Positions 17,376-26,633 are shown, counted from the first letter of the stretch. The stretch is DNA of 64,000 nucleotides from Peribacillus folii (GCF_030271255.1 NZ_JASJOM010000005.1:310001-374000); one strand, 5' to 3'. The notes: generated by a model from the sequence alone, not told the origin. Program-made: numbers and translations.

Positions 17376-18248
17376 GTGGAGCTGAGGCATATTCGATATT
17401 TCGTGGCACTTGCTGAAGAGCTTAACTTTAGTCGTGCATCCGAGCGCTTACATATTGCCCAACCCCCGCTTAGCAGACAAATCCAGCAATTGGAAGGGGA
17501 GGTTGGCGTCCTCCTGTTTCATCGCACCAATCGCCGTGTTGAATTGACCAATGCAGGGAAAGCTTTTCTGGAAAAGGCTTATCAAATGCTTGATTTGGTT
17601 GAGGATGCATTTGATACAGCACGAATGACAGCAAGGGCAGAACACGGGAAGCTGGTGATTGCGTTCACCGGGACCGGAGAAAACATCCTTCCCATCGTGC
17701 AGAAGTATCGGGCAAAGTATCCTTCCGTCAACTTGAATCTGCAGCAAATGGGCACGACCGCCCAAATACAGGCATTACAGGGGAAACAGATAGATGTCGG
17801 GCTCCTCACCCCGCCTGTTAATAGCGAACAGCTAATCGTAAAAAATTATATGCATCTTCCTTTAAAAGCCATGCTGCCTGAGAACCATCCCTTGGCCATG
17901 AAAGGGGTTCCCCTATCCATAGCAGACCTGTCAGACGAATCATTTGTTATTACCCCAAGGATAATTGGACCAGGCTTCTACGATGTGATTACAAAAGTCT
18001 GCCTTCAAGCCGGATTTTCCCCCAATATAACGGTCGAGACGCATGACCTCCAAACGGTAATGTCTCTCGTATCGCTGGGGATGGGCGTCTCGCTTACAGC
18101 TGGAAATGCCCAAACCTCTGGAGTTGTCCTAAGGGAACTGGCGGATACGTCAGTTACGCTGGATATTGCCATAGCATACCGCCGTGATGAGAAATCAGAG
18201 GTGTTCCATTCGTTTCTGGATATGTTTTTCGATCATTATTCCATGTAA
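17376..18248 (+). CDS. LysR-family transcriptional regulator
   Basis: A 290-residue LysR protein. The winged HTH is at residues 1-60 (FSRASERLHIAQPPLSRQIQ QLE), followed by a substrate-binding domain of the BenM/CynR type (IDVGLLTPPV, MSLVSLGMGVSL). The GTG start follows AGGAGG. It is divergent from the M24 hydrolase and MFS genes and probably activates them in response to their substrate. Confidence 0.92.
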   Translation: MELRHIRYFVALAEELNFSRASERLHIAQPPLSRQIQQLEGEVGVLLFHRTNRRVELTNAGKAFLEKAYQMLDLVEDAFDTARMTARAEHGKLVIAFTGTGENILPIVQKYRAKYPSVNLNLQQMGTTAQIQALQGKQIDVGLLTPPVNSEQLIVKNYMHLPLKAMLPENHPLAMKGVPLSIADLSDESFVITPRIIGPGFYDVITKVCLQAGFSPNITVETHDLQTVMSLVSLGMGVSLTAGNAQTSGVVLRELADTSVTLDIAIAYRRDEKSEVFHSFLDMFFDHYSM

Positions 18249-18450
18249 AATGGGGAGAGCCGCCTAACGGATTTTAGTGCCGGCTTGGTTTTGAGGGACT
18301 GCTTCTGATGAATAACTAGGTATCACTTTCAGTTATCGCAAAAAGCTAACCCCATTATGGAAGCAGATTACGCGCCCTATGGTGAAAGCAAATCGAGACG
18401 GAGGCTACTTAAAGGAGAAGTATCTATCGTTAGCTTTTAATGATGAGGCT

Positions 18451-18536
18451 ATACCCTGCCCCCGATAAATACCAAAAAGAGCTGCCTGAAAGACAGCTCC
18501 AATCTGCAGCTAACATACCCGTTAGTGTATGCACAC
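18451..18536 (-). repeat. dispersed repeat/terminator element
   Basis: Left block CCCTGCCCCCGATAAATACC, hairpin AGCTGCCTGAAAGACAGCT, then CAGCTAACATACCCGTTAGT. It lies between the LysR stop and the EamA gene's 3' end. The rest of 18249-18674 holds a weak GC hairpin at about 18258-18287 and no gene I can support. Confidence 0.85.
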
Positions 18537-18674
18537 TATTCCAAAAACAATTTGTAAAAAAACCATCCAGGGCTAGGTTAGCTTGATGGAAATGCATTCG
18601 ATGTTTTCCCAGTGCATATTCAACGTCTGCCATGGAGTTGGCTTATAACGAAGAATAATAATTAGTTATTGTAT

Positions 18675-19622
18675 TTAAATTCCCTTTCCAGTGCTCCTAA
18701 TCTGCCTTTGAGTTGTTTCTCTAACGCTTAAAACCACACCGAGAATGACAATTACTCCGCCAAAAACTTGGCTTATTCGCACAACTTCATGAAGAATAAT
18801 TACGGAAAATAGCACACCAAAGATAGGCACAAGGTTCATTAACGTAACGGCAGAGCTGGAAGATAATTTGCGTAATCCGAAGTTATATAATAAAAAGGCT
18901 ATGACAGAACAGAATACTCCTAAATATAGCAACATGAGAAAGGATCCCATACTTGGCATTCTCCAACTGGATTTCTCTATAAATGCTACCGGAATAAACG
19001 TAATCGCCCCTGCTACAGTTTGATAAAAAGATAAAGTAATCATAGAATAATTATTTACGAGTTTACGGGTTGTAAAGTTATAAAAAGCAAAAACAAATCC
19101 TGCAATTATTAATATGATATTACCAATTAGCTGTTGATCGCCTTCTTGGCTTTGAGGGTTATACGAAATTTGAAACACACCAATCATGGCTATTATAATT
19201 CCAAGACCCTTTATCCAAGAAATTTTTATTTTATAAAAAAGAAATTCGATTAGCGCTGTTATAGCAGGATATGATGCTACAATAATTGCAGCAATAGATG
19301 CTGTAGTAAGGTTCACTCCTATGTTTTCTAAACCAAAGTAAATGGTAGTACCTAATATTCCACTAACTGACATTAATGCTACATCTTTAATTGGAGGTTT
19401 CGCTTTATTTTTTTTAAATAAAAGAATGATACCTAAAATAATAGCAGCTATAACAAAACGGGCTGCACCTAGTGTAAGCGGTGAAAAAGAAGCATATGCC
19501 ATTTTTGTAGCAACAAACGATGTACTCCATAAAAGTACGGCAATTATAGAAGCAATTAGATATATACTGCTTCCTTTTTTCGTTTTTGCCTTCTGTTGAT
19601 ATTTCCCTTGGATTGTATTCAC
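18675..19622 (-). CDS. EamA/DMT-family transporter
   Basis: A 315-residue drug/metabolite transporter with ten hydrophobic segments in two EamA repeats (LLWSTSFVATKMAYASFSPL in the first, LMNLVPIFGVLFSVIILHE in the second). Such proteins usually export amino acids or metabolites. The GTG at 19622 after AGGAGG is chosen. The frame is open further upstream, but that part runs into a copy of the dispersed repeat. The regulator-acetyltransferase gene upstream may be linked. Confidence 0.88.
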   Translation of the reverse strand: MNTIQGKYQQKAKTKKGSSIYLIASIIAVLLWSTSFVATKMAYASFSPLTLGAARFVIAAIILGIILLFKKNKAKPPIKDVALMSVSGILGTTIYFGLENIGVNLTTASIAAIIVASYPAITALIEFLFYKIKISWIKGLGIIIAMIGVFQISYNPQSQEGDQQLIGNIILIIAGFVFAFYNFTTRKLVNNYSMITLSFYQTVAGAITFIPVAFIEKSSWRMPSMGSFLMLLYLGVFCSVIAFLLYNFGLRKLSSSSAVTLMNLVPIFGVLFSVIILHEVVRISQVFGGVIVILGVVLSVRETTQRQIRSTGKGI

Positions 19623-19694
19623 TTCAAGCCTCCTGAACCTCAGTATTAGTCCCTTCTTACATAGCAATGAAACTTTACAAGACTTAAAACTACC

Positions 19695-19773
19695 ATCCTG
19701 CCCCGATAGTCCCAGTAGAAAAAGCTGCCTGAAAGACAGCTCCGAGCTCAAGCTAACGCACCCGTTCGTTTAT
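19695..19773 (-). repeat. dispersed repeat/terminator element, near-consensus copy
   Basis: Left block CATCCTGCCCCGATAGTCCC, hairpin AGCTGCCTGAAAGACAGCT, right block AAGCTAACGCACCCGTTCGT. It lies downstream of the MarR-GNAT gene. Confidence 0.88.
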
Positions 19774-19849
19774 GATAAAACTCGATTCTTAGTAAGAAAT
19801 CGCGTCCTTTAATGAGAGATCGCACTGGATCATTGCTTCGTGAAAATGA

Positions 19850-20770
19850 TTAATCATTCTGTAACTTCAGTTCCCAAAGTTCCTCCACAAGGTCTTGCCC
19901 CCACATGAGCTGCTCATTTGCTTCAGTCAGCTCAAATCCGAATTTACTATATAATCTTCTAGCTGTTTTCAGTTGACTTACCGTTTCTAAAGATAATTTT
20001 TCATATTGCGTTTTTTGGCAGTAGTTAATTATTGTTTGTAGTAATTTCATTCCTACACCTTTTCCACGGGCAGACGGATCAACAATGAACCATCTTAATT
20101 GAGCTGTTTGATCATCTTTTTTGACCAAACCGATGCATCCAGCAAAAGCCCGATCCACTTCTGCAATCCATATCTTTTCGATTTCTGCTTCAAAGGTGTT
20201 GCGGAGATAGTCTAAAAATTCATCATCAAATCCACAGTTGTCTATATAAAATTCTCTTTGTTTCTCAATCATTATTTCCTTATCATCATCTGTATAATGA
20301 TCTCGTATTGTTACAGCCGATTCATCTTCAGTATGTTGCTTGGTTAATATCTTTTCAATTGTCACCATTGATTCCAGAAGTTTTTGTTGATCGCTCAAAC
20401 TAGTATCTTCGAAAAGCTTCATTACTTGTTGATTAGCTTTATTTTCTAAACCCTGATAAATATCTTTTCCTTCTGATGTCAAATGGAGGAAGAAAACACG
20501 ACTATCCTGTTCGCATTTTACCTTATAAATAATATTTTCATTTTCAAAACGCTTTAATACTTTACTGACATATCCCTTGTCTAATTTTAATTGTTCTTGT
20601 AATACTCTTGCTGTACAAGTATTTATTTTATTAATTTCATATAACATCCTTATCTCTACTAGAGATAAGGATTCATCATATACATACTGGTTGAATAAAG
20701 ATTGGTAGTTAAAATAAAAACGATTGAAATTCCTGATTCCTTCGATTATAGAAAGATTAGGTTGCGCCAT
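19850..20770 (-). CDS. MarR-type HTH fused to GNAT acetyltransferase
   Basis: A 306-residue fusion. Residues 1-140 are a MarR winged helix (LDKGYVSKVLKRFENENIIY, with SRVFFLHLTSEG as wing). Residues 150-306 are a GNAT domain with the acetyl-CoA loop PSARGKGVGMKLL and RLYSKFGFEL. Such fusions are common in Bacillus, and their substrates are mostly unknown. The ATG at 20770 follows CAGGAG; a TTG further up overlaps the ribosome site. Two identical operator-like inverted repeats lie directly upstream, pointing to autoregulation. Confidence 0.9.
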   Translation of the reverse strand: MAQPNLSIIEGIRNFNRFYFNYQSLFNQYVYDESLSLVEIRMLYEINKINTCTARVLQEQLKLDKGYVSKVLKRFENENIIYKVKCEQDSRVFFLHLTSEGKDIYQGLENKANQQVMKLFEDTSLSDQQKLLESMVTIEKILTKQHTEDESAVTIRDHYTDDDKEIMIEKQREFYIDNCGFDDEFLDYLRNTFEAEIEKIWIAEVDRAFAGCIGLVKKDDQTAQLRWFIVDPSARGKGVGMKLLQTIINYCQKTQYEKLSLETVSQLKTARRLYSKFGFELTEANEQLMWGQDLVEELWELKLQND

Positions 20771-20796
20771 GATAAAAAACTCCTGCAAATTAAATT

Positions 20797-20853
20797 AGTT
20801 GAAAAAAACAACTTGTTGAAATTATAGGTGAATTAGTTGATAAAAACAACTAT
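20797..20853. promoter_or_regulatory. twin MarR-type operators
   Basis: TAGTTG-A7-CAACT at 20797-20814 and TAGTTG-ATAAAAA-CAACTA at 20835-20853 have the same arms and the same 7-bp spacer. Their centres are 38 bp apart. They lie 27-83 bp before the MarR-GNAT start codon, overlapping the likely promoter. Confidence 0.7.
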
Positions 20854-20986
20854 TTTCTAAACGTTTTTACATTCTTCTCGCTTTCCTTACCTGATATTGC
20901 ACATACTCGCAATAATACAAGCCATATTGTTTCCATAAGGAACGGTAGGAATTCACTGATTAACAACAAAAATGAAATCCACCTAC

Positions 20987-21256
20987 TCAACCATATGGCC
21001 CGATTGTGAAGCACAGATCAACCACCACGCTTGAATATCCCGCCCCGAAAATTGAAACGGAGCTGCCGATCAGCACCTTTTCATTTTTACCTATCGCATC
21101 CCTATTAATAGGGAGCAAGCAATGGATTCCTAGGATTTCCGCCTTCAACACACTCTAAAACGGCATGTAATTTTGCGTCTCTCGTATATGCAGTTCAAAG
21201 CTACCCTCTCGTTGTCGTAGATCTCCCTTTATATCAAAAGACTGTGAAGGTGAACC
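20987..21256 (-). pseudogene. in-frame extension of the 21257-21934 gene beyond amber codons
   Basis: After the TAG stop at 21257-21259 the same frame stays open for 33 codons to a second TAG (21155-21157). It then runs 55 more codons to a TGA (20987-20989). The translated parts look protein-like (FDIKGDLRQREGSFELHIRE; KVLIGSSVSIFGAGYSSVVV). This may be the decayed C-terminus of a once longer protein. Chance openness cannot be excluded. The rest of 20854-20986 has nothing I can name. Confidence 0.4.
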
Positions 21257-21934
21257 CTACTCATAATCATATACATCCATTATCAGCTCGACCTTTTCCG
21301 GTATCATTTGTTGAAGGGATTCTTTTGTTGCAAAGCGTTCATCGTTGGAAAGCGCGGTTATATAGTCACCATCATACCCTACCCAAAATAGAGTGGAGCC
21401 CTCAGTTAAAGTTACTATCGGGGTATTGGCCATCCACTTTAATTTGAATAGTCTGGTTCGGTTTTTTTTAGTCCTTTTGACCGGATATGGTGACTCGTAT
21501 TCCCTTTGCTCCATTCCGAACACATCGTGTTTTAGGGACCACAAGGACAAGTTCAACATGCCTCCATTTCCGTACAAATAAGGATAATATTCGTTGAATT
21601 GCTGCGGGCTGCGGATGGTCGCCTTTACATAAAGCCTGTCTTTGCGATTCACCTGCATATAATGGAACGCTATATTTTGCCTCTTAAACAGCTCTTCGTA
21701 CTCTGCTTGCTGAAAATCATGGATTTCCGCAAGTGAATATATGGGGTAATGATTTAGGCTATCCATCCAACTACAAAAGAAATTTTCATGAAAATATGGA
21801 TGATCGCTATCACGATCACAAAAAAAATCTACGATATATGGGAACTCCCCGTTGATCTCAAAAGGATAAGTGGCTTCCTCCACCGGCACAGTTATTACTT
21901 TTTCGCGAGGGAAGAAACTTATTTCCACCTTCAA
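21257..21934 (-). CDS. hypothetical protein
   Basis: About 225 residues, soluble, rich in aromatic and charged residues, with no signal or membrane segment. I do not recognise the family. GAGGGG lies just upstream. The TTG at 21934 gives a normal spacing, whereas the GTG at 21943 overlaps the ribosome site. The C-terminus may be truncated, since the frame continues past the amber stop. Confidence 0.6.
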   Translation of the reverse strand: MKVEISFFPREKVITVPVEEATYPFEINGEFPYIVDFFCDRDSDHPYFHENFFCSWMDSLNHYPIYSLAEIHDFQQAEYEELFKRQNIAFHYMQVNRKDRLYVKATIRSPQQFNEYYPYLYGNGGMLNLSLWSLKHDVFGMEQREYESPYPVKRTKKNRTRLFKLKWMANTPIVTLTEGSTLFWVGYDGDYITALSNDERFATKESLQQMIPEKVELIMDVYDYE

Positions 21935-22022
21935 TTGAATCACCCCTCTTCATAGGTTTTACAGGTTTGAACCCATTATTTAATGATCACCTGATGAATA
22001 TTGGAAAATTTCTTTTGAAAAA

Positions 22023-22640
22023 TCAATCAAAATAGACAGGTTCTTGTGGATTGTGTAAATGCTTAAAAGCCAATTGAATTTGCGATTCCGTATTTCTAGC
22101 GATTGATAATGATGGCAGTTCAGTTTCAGCAAAAAAACCGACTGCACTCGTTTCGATTCCTTCTTTAGGTTGTCCGCCCATTATTTCACATAGGATAAAC
22201 ATTTTATAAACGTGATAAAGGGAAGGCGGGTGCGGATGACACTTCTTATCAAGGACACCTATCAATTTAATGGCTTTGACGTCAAACCCTGATTCTTCCT
22301 TTACCTCTTTGACTGCAACTTCACTCGGAGTTAATCCTATGTCGCCCCAACCTCCAGGTAAAGACCAAGCTCCATCAGTGTTTTCTCGCACCATTAAAAT
22401 CTTTTGATCTCTAAAGACAACTGACCTAATATCGACCTTAGGTGTCGCATAACCGGTTTCATTGGCAAACAGATCTTTTATTACGGTCTGGTTCGTATCT
22501 GTTTGATGCGCCAAGATTTCAACGCTTATATTTCTTACCGCTTCAAATCTTTCCAGATCATAAACATCCTTCGAATACGTTAATCCCGCCTGTGCAATGG
22601 ATTGGAGTTGTTTCGCCCATTCAAGCCATTTAGGTTCCAT
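22023..22640 (-). CDS. Nudix hydrolase (ADP-ribose pyrophosphatase-like)
   Basis: 205 residues with an N-terminal helical extension (residues 1-65) typical of Bacillus Nudix proteins, then a Nudix domain. The Nudix box is GGWGDIGLTPSEVAVKEVKE plus ESG. The catalytic EVKEES core is present, and the first Glu of the classic box is Leu, as in this subfamily. It hydrolyses a nucleoside diphosphate derivative; substrate not predictable. ATG 22640 is used. Confidence 0.88.
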   Translation of the reverse strand: MEPKWLEWAKQLQSIAQAGLTYSKDVYDLERFEAVRNISVEILAHQTDTNQTVIKDLFANETGYATPKVDIRSVVFRDQKILMVRENTDGAWSLPGGWGDIGLTPSEVAVKEVKEESGFDVKAIKLIGVLDKKCHPHPPSLYHVYKMFILCEIMGGQPKEGIETSAVGFFAETELPSLSIARNTESQIQLAFKHLHNPQEPVYFD

Positions 22641-22699
22641 TTATTTCACCGCCATTTTAATACTACCTAAATATTACCACGATTCCTTTGGAGTGGATA

Positions 22700-22780
22700 A
22701 TACCCCTATCGCGACAGTTGCATGAAAAAAAGCCGTCATAATGACAGCTTCGACCTTCTGCTAACACATCCGTCAATGAG
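22700..22780 (-). repeat. dispersed repeat/terminator element, diverged copy
   Basis: GAAAAAAAGCCGTCATAATG, then ACAGCTTCGACCTTCTGCTA and ACACATCCGTCA. It sits about 15 bp from the stop of the gerA pseudogene on the minus strand. The left block is badly diverged. Confidence 0.65.
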
Positions 22781-22795
22781 AGGCAGACGATTCGT

Positions 22796-23543
22796 TTAAT
22801 CATGATCATCGGGATATCTATGTTCACTGTTAACCAATGTTTCTAAGTCACCCCTGTATAAAGAGTCTTTTATTTCTTTCACTCTAAAAGGAATGAGCGG
22901 AGAAAGGTATGGGACTCCAACGGATTTTAAACTGATCATATGCAGTAATATAAGGGTAGCACCGATAATGATCCCGGCGTAACCGCAGTAATAAGCCAAT
23001 ATAATGATGATAAATCGCAGGGTACTAAATGCTGCTGTGAGTCCTGAATTGCCAAACAGGGTTCCCGTAATGAACGTTAACCCGACAATGGCATTTTCCG
23101 AAAAGCCAAAAACCATTCCATTAGGCATTCTTTCTCCCGAAGACTCTTCGAGTGCCCTCTCTTTCCATTGGCCAGTGTCTGCAATGATCACTTCTAAAAA
23201 CCCGTCAAATATCATTATGGTTTTACCCTGGATTAGGGCATCACGTACATCTTGATAAGTCTTGGTGATTTCAATGCTAGCTGTGGAAAGAATATGATTG
23301 GCTAGATGATGTATGAACTCCCGATTGATGGAAGGTTTAGTTAAGTAAAAGGTCTCTATAATTCGAAGGATTATTGAATTCTGAAGCAATTCCGTATCGA
23401 CCAAACCATCCAAATACATTTAACGTCATAGCTGGATTGGTTCCAAGCTTGATTTCTCTAATGCTTAAATCGGATGTATTGTGGAAGTTCTTTTTTATAT
23501 GGTTACTATTCTTCTCTTGATCCTCCTGCAAAGGATGACACAT
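22796..23543 (-). pseudogene. broken gerA-type spore germinant receptor A-subunit gene
   Basis: GerA-family A subunits are about 480-550 residues, with an N-terminal cytosolic domain and a multi-span membrane domain. Here the N-terminus (DLSIREIKLGTNPAMT) is in one frame. Near 23420 the frame shifts to YLDGLVDTELLQNSIILRII. The text then reaches QWKERALEES and jumps straight to the last membrane part (FGFSENAIVGLTFITGTLFG ... PYLSPLIPFR). About 200-250 residues are missing. A frameshift plus a large deletion makes it non-functional. No gerB or gerC genes follow. Confidence 0.85.
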
Positions 23544-23689
23544 AGTTCCCAACCACATAAAAATTTTTTATGCTTTTAGTATGTTCAAAAAGGAAACAAT
23601 GTAATTCAGTCCATGTATGCGATAAAAGGTTGTTATACATGGAATTGTATATACCATCATTAGGAGATACTTTGCTGTTTGTATGTCCA

Positions 23690-23733
23690 TAAAAAAGGAA
23701 GGAAAATGGGGAGTTCCCTTCGCCTTCCTTAAT
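23690..23733 (-). terminator. intrinsic terminator after the MATE gene
   Basis: AAGGAAGG and CCTTCCTT arms with a GC-rich middle. On the minus strand they are followed by TTTTTTATGG. It lies about 15 bp past the MATE stop codon. Confidence 0.75.
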
Positions 23734-23748
23734 GGATGTTTTCCTTAT

Positions 23749-25101
23749 TCACTGTACCAATTCAGTCAAATCCGGCTGCAATTTAGTCCGCAGAACATAC
23801 AGCATGGCGGCCCCGACAAGAAATGCCACGGCATCCGCAATGACCAGCGACCAGACCACCCCATGGAAGCCGTTCAGCTGATTGGCGATGAACAATACAG
23901 GAATCAGCGTGATGCCTTGGATGATTGACATGATGAACGCGGCAGTTCCTTGTGCCGTCGCCTGGAAGATCCCGGTAAACAATGTGGTCATTCCTGTAAT
24001 GAACAAGGATAAAAATGTCACATGCAGAATGTAGCTTCCCATTTCAATTAACTGCGGGTCATTCGTAAATAAACCAATTAAATGATCGGAAATCAAATAG
24101 ACGATGATGCCGAACACGACCGCTAACGCCACGATCGCTTTAATCGTAAATCCTATCGTATGCTTCATCCGTAATTTATTCGCTGTGAAAGAAAAGGCTA
24201 TCAACGGCACCACTCCCTCGCATAAGCCCATCAGAATGAACTCAGGAAATTGCAGTAAACGTGATGAAATCCCGAATGCCGCTACGGCCTGATCGCCATA
24301 TTCGACAAGAAACTGGTTAAAGATGAGCGACATGGCCCCCATGAACACACTCATAATAAAGACGGGAATGCCGATTTTCAAGACGTTGCCCAGTATTTCC
24401 TTTGTAGCCTTGAACCATGTGAGCGAGACAGTTAGGAATTGGCTCTTATATCCCATATGGAAGGCATAGAATGCACTCCCGACCAAGTTGGAAATGACCG
24501 TCGCAGACGCAACGCCGATTACATCCCAATGAAATACGAAGATGACGAACGCATCGAGAAGGATATTGACGACAACACTGAGAATCATTCCGATCATCGA
24601 CGTGATTGCCGCACCCTCCGAGCGCACGATATTCTCCAGGGTGAAGAATAATACGACGAATGGTGAACCTATAAGCATGACGGTGACATAGTCCTTCGTG
24701 AATCCAAAGGAATCAGGCGTTGCCCCCAGGCCATGAACGATTGGGCCGATCAACGGGAGACAGACGGCCATCAAGATAAGACCGAGAACTAAACTGCTGT
24801 AAAAGGCGAAGGAAGATACATGCTTTACCTCCCTATATTTTTTCTCTCCAAGCAAACGGGAGATGAATGCGCCGCCGCCCACGCCAATCAAGTTGCCTAG
24901 CGCCATGATGACGGCGAATAATGGCAAGGTTAGTGCCAGTGCGGTTAACATGGCCGTATCGTGAAGTGTACCAAGGAAATAGGCATTCAAGATCGAATAG
25001 ATGACACTCATTGACGTTCCTAGCATCATGGGTACAGCGAAGTGGGCTACGGCCTTTGCTACCGGTGCTTTTTCAAAGTAATGGAGGTTTTCTGAATCCA
25101 T
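23749..25101 (-). CDS. MATE-family multidrug efflux transporter
   Basis: About 450 residues with 12 hydrophobic segments in two MATE repeats (AHFAVPMMLGTSMSVIYSIL near the N-terminus; GIPVFIMSVFMGAMSLIFNQ mid-protein). It exports drugs or metabolites by Na+ or H+ antiport. ATG 25101 is chosen over GTG codons that overlap the ribosome site AAGGAAAG. It is divergent from a TetR gene with operator-like repeats in between, a standard efflux-plus-repressor pair. Confidence 0.9.
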   Translation of the reverse strand: MDSENLHYFEKAPVAKAVAHFAVPMMLGTSMSVIYSILNAYFLGTLHDTAMLTALALTLPLFAVIMALGNLIGVGGGAFISRLLGEKKYREVKHVSSFAFYSSLVLGLILMAVCLPLIGPIVHGLGATPDSFGFTKDYVTVMLIGSPFVVLFFTLENIVRSEGAAITSMIGMILSVVVNILLDAFVIFVFHWDVIGVASATVISNLVGSAFYAFHMGYKSQFLTVSLTWFKATKEILGNVLKIGIPVFIMSVFMGAMSLIFNQFLVEYGDQAVAAFGISSRLLQFPEFILMGLCEGVVPLIAFSFTANKLRMKHTIGFTIKAIVALAVVFGIIVYLISDHLIGLFTNDPQLIEMGSYILHVTFLSLFITGMTTLFTGIFQATAQGTAAFIMSIIQGITLIPVLFIANQLNGFHGVVWSLVIADAVAFLVGAAMLYVLRTKLQPDLTELVQ

Positions 25102-25135
25102 GCGGGTCACCACTTTCCTTATTTTTCAGGCTTTT

Positions 25136-25154
25136 AATCTAACGCTGTTAGATT
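25136..25154. promoter_or_regulatory. TetR-type operator palindrome
   Basis: AATCTAAC-GCT-GTTAGATT is a perfect 19-bp palindrome. Related half sites (ACAGTGTTAGA at 25162-25172, TTACACTGTTAG at 25209-25220) follow. The group lies between the MATE and TetR genes and covers both promoter regions. Confidence 0.65.
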
Positions 25155-25238
25155 GCCCCTTACAGTGTTAGATGATATCATAAACCTATGACCATGTAAA
25201 TCATAAACTTACACTGTTAGTTTTAAGGAGGCAGACCA

Positions 25239-25919
25239 ATGAAAAAGCAACAGCCCCAGATTTCGGAGGATAAGATCTTAGAAGCTTCATGGGAGCTTCT
25301 CGGGGAAGACGGCATCGAGAAATTCAGCTTGAGACGATTGGCCACCCGGCTTGGAATTCAGGCTCCCTCTCTGTACTGGTACTTCAAGAGCAAGCAGCAT
25401 CTCTACCAGCGACTGGCCAATCATGTATCCATCATGATCCTGAAGGAGTTTCACTCCGACGGGGACTGGAAGGAGCAACTGACGGAACTTGCAATCACGG
25501 TACGGAGTGTGCTCAGCCGATATCCTTGCTCGACACAGCTGATGATGATGACGCTGCCCCACGAACCCGACATCATCCGGTTCACCAACCGTATGCTGCT
25601 TTGCGTGGAATCGACAACGCTTGAGCAAGAGCAGAAAATGCAAGTGGTCACCACGCTTGTCAATTATGTCTATTACTTCGTTCTGGACGATTACCAGCAT
25701 GAACGGAATGTTGCTGCCATCATGAAGGACCAGGAAACGGAGCCTGGCGAGGAGGTGACTCGCCTTCTGGACTCCATGAGCGAGTCGGACGCCGGACTGT
25801 TCCGGAGGATGTTCACAGATGGCCTGTTCAACCTGATGGGATCGGATCGATCGTTTGAGTTCGGATTGACGGTGATCCTGGCCGGGGTGGAGCAAATCAT
25901 GAAGGATCCAAAGAAGTAG
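25239..25919 (+). CDS. TetR-family regulator of the divergent MATE pump
   Basis: 226 residues. N-terminal HTH (FSLRRLATRLGIQAPSLYWY FKSK) and a C-terminal ligand domain resembling the TetR_C class (VNYVYYFVLDDYQHE). The start follows AAGGAGG. It probably represses the MATE gene and itself through the palindrome at 25136. The gene is more GC-rich than its surroundings. The 237 bp after it hold a small GGAGCA...TGCTCC hairpin near 25990-26020 only. Confidence 0.9.
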   Translation: MKKQQPQISEDKILEASWELLGEDGIEKFSLRRLATRLGIQAPSLYWYFKSKQHLYQRLANHVSIMILKEFHSDGDWKEQLTELAITVRSVLSRYPCSTQLMMMTLPHEPDIIRFTNRMLLCVESTTLEQEQKMQVVTTLVNYVYYFVLDDYQHERNVAAIMKDQETEPGEEVTRLLDSMSESDAGLFRRMFTDGLFNLMGSDRSFEFGLTVILAGVEQIMKDPKK

Positions 25920-26156
25920 CTGAATGGAGACATACTGTTAAGTTCCAAGGGAATCCATTTCATCAAAACCCACTACCCGTACATAAAAGGAGCAATCAAG
26001 CTGTAATGGGAAAATGCTCCATTCCATTGAAGAATCCCTCCTTTCCTGCTCGTTAATAAACTTGCCTGAAGATCACGTAATAATGGGCTGGTAGCCAAGT
26101 TACCAAAATCAGCTTTGGGCAATAAGCTACCTATATAGGCGAGGGGGGGCGAGAAA

Positions 26157-26633
26157 ATGGGCAGACGCATAAAACATAATGAACGAGACGTAGAAGAGTT
26201 AGCGAGGCTCATGAAGGCGGAAGCGAGCGGTGAGGGAGTCCAAGGCATGAACATGGTGGGAACGGTTGTCGCCAATCGGGTCGAGGCCGATTGTGCGCCT
26301 GACTTCAGAGGGCTGCGCAATATCAGGCATGCGATTTACCAAACCATACCCGGAACTGAAACTCCCCACTTCGAGCCCGTCTTGAATGGAACATTGTATA
26401 CACAACGCCCCAATGAAGCTGATCTTCAGAGGGCCAGGGATGTGCTGCATGGTTATCGGGACCCAAGGGCCAGGAATAGCTTGTGGTTCTTCAATCCAAG
26501 TCCGGGGAAAAGATACCGGGCACCTTGTACTGCCACGATGCCAAGGTCCCCCATGACGCAGTTCGATTTTGCGCACAAGAATCATTGCTTTTATATCGGT
26601 GTTCCGGGCTATTGTCCAGAGTTTTATAGTTGA
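26157..26633 (+). CDS. cwlJ: spore cortex-lytic enzyme CwlJ
   Basis: 158 residues, SleB/CwlJ hydrolase family, a cell-wall hydrolase that degrades cortex peptidoglycan during germination. The conserved start ELARLMKAEASGEGVQGMNM holds the catalytic Glu, and VVANRV follows. There is no signal peptide or SleB-type peptidoglycan-binding domain, as expected for CwlJ, which is held in the coat. GAGGGGGGC precedes the ATG. It lies 22 bp before gerQ, the same pair as in B. subtilis. Expression in the mother cell is expected from homology. Confidence 0.93.
   Translation: MGRRIKHNERDVEELARLMKAEASGEGVQGMNMVGTVVANRVEADCAPDFRGLRNIRHAIYQTIPGTETPHFEPVLNGTLYTQRPNEADLQRARDVLHGYRDPRARNSLWFFNPSPGKRYRAPCTATMPRSPMTQFDFAHKNHCFYIGVPGYCPEFYS

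Noticed and set aside
21037-21080. Apparent copy of the dispersed repeat (CCGCCCCGAAAATTGAAACG then GAGCTGCCGATCAG)
   Set aside because: The blocks are too diverged and the stretch lies in the in-frame extension of the 21257 gene, so the likeness is probably chance.
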